A stretch of 64,000 nt of DNA from Rhodococcus oxybenzonivorans (GTDB lineage: Bacteria > Actinomycetota > Actinomycetes > Mycobacteriales > Mycobacteriaceae), in contig NZ_CP021354.1 in the NCBI RefSeq assembly GCF_003130705.1, positions 2,046,001 to 2,110,000 on the forward strand, in the 5' to 3' direction. The notes beneath the pieces were generated by a model. The model saw only the letters and a program-made list of their open reading frames with translations. It was not told where the DNA came from and did not search any database. This document shows, piece by piece, positions 54,761 to 63,078 of the stretch. The number at the start of each line of letters is the position of its first letter. Positions within the stretch are counted from its first letter, which is position 1. A program made the position numbers and the translations under genes.

Positions 54761-56356
54761 ATGACCGAACTTCTCGACCTGAGTACCGACGTTCTCGTCA
54801 TCGGCGGTGGGCCCGCCGGTGCGTGGGCGGCTCTGCGCGCCGCCCAGTCCGGCGCCGAGGTCGTCCTCGTCGACAAGGGGTACTGCGGGACGAGCGGTGC
54901 GACGGCACCCTCGGGAACCGGGGTCTGGTACGTGCAGCCCGACCCGGCCGAGCGCGCCAAGGCGAAGGCCAGCCGCGAGACACTCGGCGGTCACCTCGCC
55001 GACCATCAGTGGATGAACCGTGTCCTGCACCAGACGTACGTCAACATGAACCTTCTCGGCGAGGAGGGAAGGTACCCGTTCCCCGTCGACCCCGACACGG
55101 GACAGCAGATCCGCACCGGACTGCAGGGACCCGAGTACATGCGCCGGATGCGGGCGTGGATCAAGCGGGCAGGCGTCCGGATCCTCGACCACTCACCGGC
55201 GCTCGAGCTCCTCGTCGACGCCGACGGCGTGGTACGCGGCGCGGCGGGATACCAGCGTCAGGATCACCGCGACTATCGCGTCGCTGCCGGCGCGGTCGTG
55301 ATCGCCAGCGGTGGTTGCGCGTTCCTGTCCCGCGCGCTCGGCACCAACGTCGACACCGGGGACGGTGCGCTGATGGCGGCGGAGGTGGGGGCCACGTTCT
55401 CCGGGATGGAATTCTCCAATGCCTACGCCATCGTGCCCGCCAACTCGACCATCACCAAGACCGCCTACTACGGCTACGCCACCTTCTTCCGCGCCGACGG
55501 AAGCGTCCTCGAGGGTGCCGGCTCGACCAAGGGTCGCTCGGTGATAGCGCGAACGTTGCTGTCCGAACCGGTCTACGCGCAGCTCGACCGCGCCGACGAC
55601 GTGGTGCAGCGACAGATGCGACTGGGTCAGCCCAACTTCTTTTTGCAGTTCGATCGTCGCGGCATCAACCCGTTCACCGACCGCTTCGAGGTGAGCATGC
55701 TCGCCGAAGGCACCGTGCGAGGAACCGGCGGCATCGAGGTGGTCGACGACAGCTGCACCACTACGGTTCCCGGATTGTTCGCGGCCGGGGACGCCGCCAC
55801 CCGGGAACGTATCTGCGGAGGGTTCACCGGTGGCGGCAGCCACAACTCGGCATGGGCGATGTCGTCGGGCAGTTGGGCCGGAACGGGTGCCGCTCGCTTC
55901 GCTCGCTCGGCCGGCCGGATTCGCGCGTCCGAGCTCCGCGCGGTGGGCCGAGCCGGACTGCGGCCGACGTCGCGATCCGAAGTGGATGCCCCGGCCGTCG
56001 TGGCGGCCGCGCAAGCGGAACTGCTCCCGTACGAGAAGAACCTGCTGCGTGACGGAGGACGTGTTCAGGGTGCCCTCGACGAACTGGAGTCGTTGTGGAC
56101 GGCGGTATCTTCGGGCCTCGGCGCCGATTCCGGTGACCAACGGGTCCGGGCCCGGCAGGCAGCGGCGATCACTGCGGTCGGCCGCTGGATGTACCACTCC
56201 GCGCTGGCACGCACCGAAACGCGGGGCATGAGCAAGCGATCCGATTTCCCCGACCTCGACCCCGCCCAGCACCATCACATCCTCACCGGCGGCCTGGACG
56301 AAGTGTGGACCGCGGCCGGAGCGCTCAAAGGTGCAGAACTGCAGGTGGCTTCGTGA
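54761..56356 (+). CDS. FrdA/AprA-like FAD flavoprotein
   Basis: 531 aa. DVLVIGGGPAGAWAALRAAQ is the FAD-binding start, DKGYCGTSGATAPSGTGVWY the region corresponding to the substrate/flavin loop, and GLFAAGDAATRERICGGFTG then GGSHNSAWAMSSGSWAG the C-terminal FAD motif. The fold is that of fumarate reductase/adenylylsulfate reductase alpha subunits. No covalent-flavin His motif is obvious. The ATG at 54761 follows AGGAG with an 8-nt spacer; 54734 is an alternative. Its stop overlaps the start of a ferredoxin gene, giving an AprAB-like pair without other sulfate-reduction genes. Substrate unknown. Confidence 0.85.
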   Translation: MTELLDLSTDVLVIGGGPAGAWAALRAAQSGAEVVLVDKGYCGTSGATAPSGTGVWYVQPDPAERAKAKASRETLGGHLADHQWMNRVLHQTYVNMNLLGEEGRYPFPVDPDTGQQIRTGLQGPEYMRRMRAWIKRAGVRILDHSPALELLVDADGVVRGAAGYQRQDHRDYRVAAGAVVIASGGCAFLSRALGTNVDTGDGALMAAEVGATFSGMEFSNAYAIVPANSTITKTAYYGYATFFRADGSVLEGAGSTKGRSVIARTLLSEPVYAQLDRADDVVQRQMRLGQPNFFLQFDRRGINPFTDRFEVSMLAEGTVRGTGGIEVVDDSCTTTVPGLFAAGDAATRERICGGFTGGGSHNSAWAMSSGSWAGTGAARFARSAGRIRASELRAVGRAGLRPTSRSEVDAPAVVAAAQAELLPYEKNLLRDGGRVQGALDELESLWTAVSSGLGADSGDQRVRARQAAAITAVGRWMYHSALARTETRGMSKRSDFPDLDPAQHHHILTGGLDEVWTAAGALKGAELQVAS

Positions 56357-56691
56357 TCGAGGTGGTCCTGGCCGAGGCGTGCATCGGCTGCGACAAGTGC
56401 GTCGACGCATGCCCCACCAACGTCTTCGATCGCACCGAGTCGGGGGTTCCGGCGATCGCCCGCCAGTCCGACTGCCAGACGTGCTTCATGTGCGAGGCGT
56501 ACTGCCCCGTCGACGCCCTCTACGTCGATCCCCGGTCCACGCCGCTGCCGGACGGTCAGCACATCGCTGACGAGCACATCGGCCGCTACCGGGAAAGACT
56601 CGGATGGGGGAAGGGACGAATCGCCGGATCGCTCACGGCGATCGGCCCCGCCCTGCCGCACGGCGCGCCGCCGCCGAGGCTCCGCCCGTGA
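56353..56691 (+). CDS. Two-cluster 4Fe-4S ferredoxin partner
   Basis: 112 aa from a GTG overlapping the flavoprotein stop (GTGA). Two CxxCxxCxxxCP motifs are seen: CIGCDKCVDACP and CQTCFMCEAYCP, as in AprB-like ferredoxins. A basic, proline-rich tail of ~40 residues follows. It probably carries electrons to or from the flavoprotein FAD. Confidence 0.88.
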   Translation: MIEVVLAEACIGCDKCVDACPTNVFDRTESGVPAIARQSDCQTCFMCEAYCPVDALYVDPRSTPLPDGQHIADEHIGRYRERLGWGKGRIAGSLTAIGPALPHGAPPPRLRP

Positions 56692-56813
56692 GTGGTTGAG
56701 GAGTCCAGGGACTCGTTTACCGCTCACAGCGCGGAATACCGTCGTATCGTCGCGAGTTGGTGCTGTTGCCTGCACCGGCGAATCCGAACGAATCGAGTAG
56801 ATCGGAGCACGAC

Positions 56814-57245
56814 GTGTCCGAGATGACCATGAGCAAAGCCGATCGTGAAAAGTTCCTCGCGGCACTCCATGTGGGCGTGGTCGCGGTCGATAGGGAAGGT
56901 CGCGCACCTCTCGCCGTTCCCATCTGGTACGGCTACGAACCCGGCGGTGAGGTCTATGTGTGGACCGGGCGGGGATCGCTGAAAGAACGCCTGATCCGGG
57001 CGGCAGGTCGATACAGTCTCGTCGCCCAGGACGAGACGCCGCCGTATCGGTATGTCAGCGTGGAAGGTCCCGCGACATTCGACGAGTCACCGACCGCCGA
57101 CGACATCCGTGGCCTCGCCACCCGGTACCTCCCCGCCGACGAGGTCGACGCCTTCGTGGAACAGTCCTTCGACGCCGCCAGTGCCGTCCTCATTCGCATG
57201 CGGCCCGAACACTGGCTGAGTGTCGACTACGGCAAGGGTTCCTGA
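56814..57245 (+). CDS. Pyridoxamine-5'-phosphate-oxidase-like (split-barrel) protein
   Basis: 143 aa from a GTG with GGAG 6 nt upstream. KFLAALHVGVVAVDREGRAP then LAVPIWYGYEPGGEVYVWTG and GSLKERLIRAAGRYSLVAQD follow the flavin-binding split barrel; RYVSVEGPATFDESP closes it. Actinobacterial members bind FMN, F420 or heme. Which cofactor applies here cannot be told. Confidence 0.82.
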   Translation: MSEMTMSKADREKFLAALHVGVVAVDREGRAPLAVPIWYGYEPGGEVYVWTGRGSLKERLIRAAGRYSLVAQDETPPYRYVSVEGPATFDESPTADDIRGLATRYLPADEVDAFVEQSFDAASAVLIRMRPEHWLSVDYGKGS

Positions 57246-57268
57246 CACCCGAACGCGCAGAGCAGCGC

Positions 57269-57421
57269 TCAGAAATCGACATTATCGTCGGGGCCCTCGC
57301 CCGTGAGCGCGTCGACGACGGCAGCAAGGTCGGTGGTCGAGACCGCGCCGGCCGGTTCGCTGCGTCGGTCCTCGAGACGGACCGGGCGCGACTGCTCGAC
57401 GTGTGGTCGTGCATCCGTCAT
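57269..57421 (-). CDS. 50-residue hypothetical protein
   Basis: The ATG at 57421 has GGAG 9 nt upstream. The product, MTDARPHVEQSRPVRLEDRR followed by TDLAAVVDALTGEGPDDNVD, is small and acidic at its end. No transmembrane helix or Cys. An imperfect palindrome (57502-57524) lies in its upstream region. Function unknown. Confidence 0.55.
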   Translation of the reverse strand: MTDARPHVEQSRPVRLEDRRSEPAGAVSTTDLAAVVDALTGEGPDDNVDF

Positions 57422-57501
57422 GGGAAACAACTCCTTCTGCGAGTGCCCGAGCGGCCCGGTCGGAACCGTCTCGACCCCATCCTCCACCTGCCGCATTGCT
57501 C

Positions 57502-57524
57502 AGTAGTTACCAGCTAATTACTGG
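57502..57524. promoter_or_regulatory. Imperfect palindrome upstream of the 50-residue gene
   Basis: CAGTAGTTA-N5-TAATTACTG has 9-bp arms with one mismatch in an otherwise GC-rich stretch, 80 bp before the start of the minus-strand small gene. Resembles a MarR- or PadR-type AT-rich operator. Nothing else is found in 57525-57753. Confidence 0.45.
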
Positions 57525-57753
57525 ACGCTGCGTCCTGGGTAACGGAACACCGCCGGCCATGCCACCAGCGATTCTCACCACTCCTGATTCTCACACTGTC
57601 TACCTCCACGATCCGCGACTTCGGTGGAAACCGCTGCACCGCCCCCAATCCGTAGGTCTGGCTGTGACGTTCGCCCGCAGATAACTGCTTTGGGCGAACG
57701 TCCGGGTACCTTCGACAGGAAGGACTGTTTACGAGTTGTGGGGGAGGAATGGC

Positions 57754-58401
57754 ATGGCACGCATACGCACGGCGGCAGAAGCAGAGGTCAACGCAGCCGA
57801 GCAGATGCAGCGACTCGGGTACCACGACGCCACCGCGCTGCTCGGTGGTGTGGACGGCGGTATCGACGTGTATTCGGCGCGGGCCTATGCGCAGGTGAAA
57901 TGGCGCGGCGGACGCGCAGACCGGGCGGATCTACAAAATCTGTACGGCGCCCGCGGCACGAGTTCCGGCCGCGACCTTCTGTACTTTGCAGCCGCCGGAT
58001 ACACCGACGACGCCGTCGAGTACGGCGAGGCACTCGGTATCGCCCTGTTTCGCTGCGAGCCCGACGGCGAGACACCGCCGGTGGGCAGCCACGCTCCGAA
58101 GTTGATTACCGCCGCGCATAACTCGGCGGTTGCGGTGGCGTCGGCACCATCGCAGGCGCAAGCACCTGGCAAGGCGTCGCCTGTGCTCTCCGTCGCCCGC
58201 ACTGTCTGGGCGCGGGTCGCAGCATTCCTCGGTACTCACTGGCGCCTGATCGGCGCGATCGTGTGCACGCTGGTCCTGCTGATCGCCCCCTTCGGCGAGG
58301 GAGACGTCGGACTGCGCGTCTTCGCCACCGTCGCGAGTGTGGTCGGCGCCCCGGTGTTCTGGTTGCTCTACCTTCAGCACCGACAGGTGCCGGGCAGGTA
58401 G
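57754..58401 (+). CDS. Membrane-anchored Mrr-like restriction endonuclease
   Basis: 215 aa from ATG 57754 after GGAGGA. The N-terminal ~100 residues form a PD-(D/E)XK core: AEAEVNAAEQMQRLGY (first acidic residues), GGVDGGIDVYSARAYAQVKW (D38, Q47, K49), and GRDLLYFAAAGYTDDAVEYG. Two hydrophobic helices close the protein (WRLIGAIVCTLVLLIAPFG and LRVFATVASVVGAPVFWLLY). Mrr enzymes cut modified or foreign DNA. The anchor would place this one at the membrane, where incoming DNA arrives. Confidence 0.85.
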   Translation: MARIRTAAEAEVNAAEQMQRLGYHDATALLGGVDGGIDVYSARAYAQVKWRGGRADRADLQNLYGARGTSSGRDLLYFAAAGYTDDAVEYGEALGIALFRCEPDGETPPVGSHAPKLITAAHNSAVAVASAPSQAQAPGKASPVLSVARTVWARVAAFLGTHWRLIGAIVCTLVLLIAPFGEGDVGLRVFATVASVVGAPVFWLLYLQHRQVPGR

Positions 58402-58429
58402 CGACATCGGGTGACCAACACGCTCAGGG

Positions 58430-58897
<468 letters not shown>

Positions 58898-58911
58898 CTA
58901 CTGCACCGGTC

Positions 58912-59433
58912 CTAGCGTTGCGAACGCGGCAGGGCCGTGGATCGACCCCAACCGGACTCGCCGGTGAGGTGTTCGAGCAACGGCTGGATCCGATACGGCA
59001 GCGGGCTGGTCAGGGCAATCGTGGTGGTGGAGTGGGTGATCCCGGGGAGATTGGCGATCTTCTCGAGCAGCTTCTGCAGTTCGGCGTGCGTCGACGTGGC
59101 CACGCGCACCAGCAGGTCCTCGCGGCCGGTGGTCGCATGAATCTCGATGACTTCCGGCAGATCGACGAGCCGGTTGCCGACCGCGGTGAGTTTGCCCTGC
59201 TCGAGTTCGAGTCCGACGAAGGCCTGAATCGGAATGCCCACCTGGGCCAGGTCGAGGTTGGGGCGGAAGCCGGTGAGCAGTCCGCTGGTCTCCATCCGCT
59301 TCATCCGGGACTGGACGGTGTTGCGAGCGACGCCCAGCGAGTTGGCGAGTTCGGCCACGCTCATGCGTGAGTCCTTGCCGAGCAGTCCGAGCAACTGCAC
59401 GTCGAGCTTGTCGATGCTGAGCACTTTGGGCAC
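58912..59433 (-). CDS. Lrp/AsnC-family transcriptional regulator
   Basis: 173 aa. HTH: LGLLGKDSRMSVAELANSLG then ARNTVQSRMKRMETSGLLTG. The RAM ligand-binding domain follows (IQAFVGLELEQGKLTAVGNR, EIHATTGREDLLVRVATSTH). It diverges from the indolepyruvate oxidoreductase operon, a standard Lrp arrangement. The ligand is probably a branched or aromatic amino acid, by context. Confidence 0.92.
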   Translation of the reverse strand: MPKVLSIDKLDVQLLGLLGKDSRMSVAELANSLGVARNTVQSRMKRMETSGLLTGFRPNLDLAQVGIPIQAFVGLELEQGKLTAVGNRLVDLPEVIEIHATTGREDLLVRVATSTHAELQKLLEKIANLPGITHSTTTIALTSPLPYRIQPLLEHLTGESGWGRSTALPRSQR

Positions 59434-59466
59434 CTCCGGGAAGTGACGACTGTCACCTGTTGCGTG

Positions 59467-59478
59467 AACTGATCAGTT
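59467..59478. promoter_or_regulatory. Palindrome in the Lrp/oxidoreductase divergent region
   Basis: AACTGATCAGTT, a perfect 12-bp palindrome 34 bp upstream of the Lrp start, followed by TTGACC (59493-59498), a possible -35 for the oxidoreductase operon. Candidate Lrp site. Confidence 0.45.
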
Positions 59479-59562
59479 GAACCGATTTGCGTTGACCAAA
59501 TCTTAGACCAGATACAGGATCAAGCTCACGAAATGCTCAACGCGACGGATCGGGAATCGCAG

Positions 59563-62500
59563 ATGACTCAGCTAGACGACGCTCGTACCAGTGCAGCATC
59601 CTTTGATCTCGCCGACCGATACCGGGCCGACTCGGGCCCGGTGTTGATGACCGGTGTCCAGGCCATCGCCCGCCAGCTGGTGGAGCAGCACGAACGCGAC
59701 CGCCGCGCGGGACTGAACGTCGCAACGTTCGTCTCCGGCTACCAGGGCAGCCCCCTCGCCGGCCTCGACCGCACCATCGCCGCGATCCCCACGTTGAGCA
59801 CCGATCACGACGTCAAGTTCGTGCCCGGCATGAACGAGGAACTGGCCGCGACGTCGGTCTGGGGCAGCCAGGTGGACCTTCCCGCCGGCGAGCGGACCCA
59901 CGACGGTGTCGTCGGCGTCTGGTACGGCAAGGGTCCCGGTCTCGACCGCGCCAGCGACTCCATCCGGCACGCCGCTATGTACGGCGCCAACCCCCGCGGC
60001 GGTGTCCTCGTCCTGGTCGGCGACGACCCCAACGCCAAGTCCTCCACCATCCCCTGCGCCAGCGAGCGGTCGATGGCCGCGATGGGCATGCCGGTGTTCT
60101 TCCCGCGCAACGCCGAGGAGGTCATCGCTTTCGGCCTCTACGGGGTGGCGTTGTCGCGGATCTCCGGTTGCTGGTCGGGCATGAAGATCGTCGCCGACGT
60201 GGCCGACGGACTCTGGACCCTCGACCGGAACTTCGCCGACCTCGACATCGTGCTCCCCGAGATCGAGTGGAACGGCAGGCCGTGGTCGTATCGGCAACGT
60301 GTGCTGGCGTCCCCGCCCGACAGTGTCTACGCCGAGGCCGACCTCTACGGGCCGCGCTGGGCGATGGTCGAGGCGTTCAACGCCGCCAACGACATCGACC
60401 GGATCGAGGTGAACCCGCGCAGCGCGTGGCTGGGCATTGCCGCCGTCGGCACCGCCTACGACTCGCTGCGCCAGGCCCTGCTCGACCTCGGTCTCGGCGA
60501 CTCCCAACTCGAGGACGCCGGCATCCGCATTCTCCGCGTCGGCATGCCCTACCCGCTGGGCGCCGACAAGGTTCGCGAACTCGCCGCCGGCGTCGAGCAG
60601 GTCCTCGTGGTCGAGGAGAAGATGCCGTTCGTCGAGTCGCAGCTCAAGGACATCCTCTACGGCGCCGCGAGCGCTCCCGCCGTGCTGGGCAAGAAGAACG
60701 CGCAGGGAAAGGCGCTGATCCCGGTCGACGGTGAACTGACCGCCGCTCGCCTCACCGGCCCGCTGCGCCGCGTCCTGAAGGATCGGGTCGCGCTGACGCC
60801 GGCCCCGCCGCCGCGTCTCGAGCTGACCGTCCTCCCGACGTCGCGTACCCCGTACTTCTGCTCCGGCTGCCCGCACAACCGCTCCACCGCGGTGCCCGAG
60901 GGTTCTATCGCGGGCGGCGGCATCGGCTGCCACACCCTGGTCACCATGTCGGGTCGCACCGACAGCTCCGTCACGATGCTCACGCAGATGGGCGGAGAGG
61001 GCGCCCAGTGGATCGGGCAGGCCCCGTTCACCGACGTCCCGCACATGTTCCAGAACGTCGGCGACGGTACCTACTTCCACTCCGGTCAGCTCGCCGTGCA
61101 GGCGTGCGTCGCCGCCGGCGTCAACATCACCTACAAGGTGCTCTACAACTCCGCCGTCGCGATGACCGGCGCGCAGGACGCCGAGGCCGGGCTGACCGTG
61201 CCGCAGCTGACCCACAAGCTGGCGTCCGAGGGCGTCAAGCAGATCATTGTGTGCGCCGAGGACCCCAAGCGGCACAAGGGCGCCCGCTTCGCGGCCAACA
61301 CGCTGCTGTGGGACCGCACCCGTCTCGACGAGGCGCAGCGCGTCCTGCGGGACATCGAGGGCGTCACCGTGCTGATCTTCGATCAGCAGTGCGCCGCCGA
61401 GGCCCGCCGCAAGCGCAAGCGCGGCAAGCTGCCCGCCCGCCGTACCCGCGTCGTCATCAACGAGGCCGTTTGCGAGGGTTGCGGTGACTGCGGCGTGAAG
61501 TCCAACTGCCTGTCCGTGCAGCCCGTCGACACCGAATTCGGTCGCAAGACCAAGATCGACCAGACCAGCTGCAACACCGACTACTCCTGCCTCGAGGGCG
61601 ACTGCCCGTCGTTCGTGACGGTCGAGCTGCCCGAGGAAGGCGCGCCGAAGACATTGCGCGAGATCCCGGTTCCGCCGGAGGTCGGCGACCCCGATCCCGC
61701 CGTGTGGACCGGAACGCACAACCTGTTCATGGCCGGTGTCGGTGGTACCGGCATCGTCACCGTCAACCAGGTGCTGGGCATGGCCGCGTTGCGTGCCGGG
61801 CTGCACGTCGAGGGACTCGACCAGACCGGTCTCAGCCAGAAGGCCGGACCCGTCACGTCGCACCTGCGGCTCAGTGATCAGAAGACGAGTTCGGCGAGCT
61901 CGGCGCCGTCCAACCGGATCAGCCCCGCGACCGCCGACTGCGTCCTCGCTTTCGACCTGCTGACCGCCGCCGACGCCAAGTACGCCGGATACGGCAGCTC
62001 CGACCGCACCATCACCGTCGCATCGACCAGCCAGACCCCGACCGGCGACATGGTCTACGACCCCGCCGTCCGCTACCCGGACGAGGACAAGCTGCTCGAG
62101 CGTCTCGACGTCTCGGCCCGCGAACTGACCGCGATCGACGGGCTCGCCGCCGCCACCGCATTGTTCGGCAGCACCGCCGCCGCCAACTTCCTGCTGGTCG
62201 GCGCGGCCTACCAGGCCGGCGGACTTCCCGTACCGGCCCGCTTCATCGAGGAAGCCCTCGAAATCAACGGGGTGGCCGTCGAGTCCAACAAGGCCGCCTT
62301 CCACTGGGGACGCGTCGCCGTCGCCGACCGGGAAGCCTTCCTCGCCGCCACCAGCTCGGCTGCCGTGCCGCAGCGCAGCGACACCGTCGTCCCGACGCAC
62401 CTGTTCGCCGGGTCCACCCTCGGCGGTACGACGCGCGAGCTCACCGAACGCCGCGCAGCCAACCTTGTTGCCTTCCAAGGTGACCGGGTCGCCGCCCGCT

Positions 62501-63072
62501 ACATCGCCCTGGTGCAACAGGCGTGGGACGCCGAGCGCGAGCTGGGCAGCCGCACCGAGTTCAGCGAGTCCGTCGCCGCCGGGCTGCACAAGCTCACCGC
62601 CTACAAGGACGAGTACGAAGTGGCCCGGATGCTCACCGACCAGGCTTTCCTCGACGCCGCAGCGGGCGAGGTGCCCGGCGCCGGCAAGCTGACCTACAAG
62701 CTGCATCCGCCCGTCCTCAAGGCGATGGGCCGCAAGAACAAGATCGGACTCGGGCCACGCTCGCACGTCGCCCTCAAAGCCCTCGCCAAGGCGAAGTTCC
62801 TGCGCGGCACCGCCTTCGACCCGTTCGGCTACGCCAAGGTCCGCCGGCTCGAGCGTCAACTGCTCGCGCACTACGAGTCGACGGTCAGCGAACTGATCGC
62901 CGACCTCACCGCCGAGAACTACGACACCGCCGCTCAGATCGCCGCAACACCCGACCTCGTGCGGGGCTATGAAGACGTGAAACTCCGCAACGTCGCCGTC
63001 TACCTCCAGCGTCTCGCCGAACTCGGCGTCGACACCTCAGCCATCACGATCACCACTCCGGAAAGGTCCTGA
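59563..63072 (+). CDS. Indolepyruvate:ferredoxin oxidoreductase (fused IorA-IorB, actinobacterial)
   Basis: 1169 aa. The N-terminal pyrimidine-binding half reads FVSGYQGSPLAGLDRTIAAI and GVWYGKGPGLDRASDSIRHA. TPP-binding middle: PYFCSGCPHNRSTAVPEGSI and LTQMGGEGAQWIGQAPFTDV. Cysteine-rich Fe-S region: CEGCGDCGVKSNCLSV and CNTDYSCLEGDCPSF. The C-terminal gamma-like domain has FMAGVGGTGIVTVNQVLGMA and GLDQTGLSQKAGPVTSHLRL. It oxidatively decarboxylates 2-oxo acids (indole-, phenyl- or branched-chain) to acyl-CoA. ATG 59563 is preferred over 59533. Followed by an amino acid dehydrogenase that would supply its 2-oxo acid. Confidence 0.93.
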   Translation: MTQLDDARTSAASFDLADRYRADSGPVLMTGVQAIARQLVEQHERDRRAGLNVATFVSGYQGSPLAGLDRTIAAIPTLSTDHDVKFVPGMNEELAATSVWGSQVDLPAGERTHDGVVGVWYGKGPGLDRASDSIRHAAMYGANPRGGVLVLVGDDPNAKSSTIPCASERSMAAMGMPVFFPRNAEEVIAFGLYGVALSRISGCWSGMKIVADVADGLWTLDRNFADLDIVLPEIEWNGRPWSYRQRVLASPPDSVYAEADLYGPRWAMVEAFNAANDIDRIEVNPRSAWLGIAAVGTAYDSLRQALLDLGLGDSQLEDAGIRILRVGMPYPLGADKVRELAAGVEQVLVVEEKMPFVESQLKDILYGAASAPAVLGKKNAQGKALIPVDGELTAARLTGPLRRVLKDRVALTPAPPPRLELTVLPTSRTPYFCSGCPHNRSTAVPEGSIAGGGIGCHTLVTMSGRTDSSVTMLTQMGGEGAQWIGQAPFTDVPHMFQNVGDGTYFHSGQLAVQACVAAGVNITYKVLYNSAVAMTGAQDAEAGLTVPQLTHKLASEGVKQIIVCAEDPKRHKGARFAANTLLWDRTRLDEAQRVLRDIEGVTVLIFDQQCAAEARRKRKRGKLPARRTRVVINEAVCEGCGDCGVKSNCLSVQPVDTEFGRKTKIDQTSCNTDYSCLEGDCPSFVTVELPEEGAPKTLREIPVPPEVGDPDPAVWTGTHNLFMAGVGGTGIVTVNQVLGMAALRAGLHVEGLDQTGLSQKAGPVTSHLRLSDQKTSSASSAPSNRISPATADCVLAFDLLTAADAKYAGYGSSDRTITVASTSQTPTGDMVYDPAVRYPDEDKLLERLDVSARELTAIDGLAAATALFGSTAAANFLLVGAAYQAGGLPVPARFIEEALEINGVAVESNKAAFHWGRVAVADREAFLAATSSAAVPQRSDTVVPTHLFAGSTLGGTTRELTERRAANLVAFQGDRVAARYIALVQQAWDAERELGSRTEFSESVAAGLHKLTAYKDEYEVARMLTDQAFLDAAAGEVPGAGKLTYKLHPPVLKAMGRKNKIGLGPRSHVALKALAKAKFLRGTAFDPFGYAKVRRLERQLLAHYESTVSELIADLTAENYDTAAQIAATPDLVRGYEDVKLRNVAVYLQRLAELGVDTSAITITTPERS

Positions 63073-63078
63073 GAAAAG

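Noticed and set aside
59572..62871. 1099-codon minus-strand open frame
   Set aside because: Antisense shadow of the indolepyruvate oxidoreductase; Gly/Arg/Val-rich low-complexity translation.
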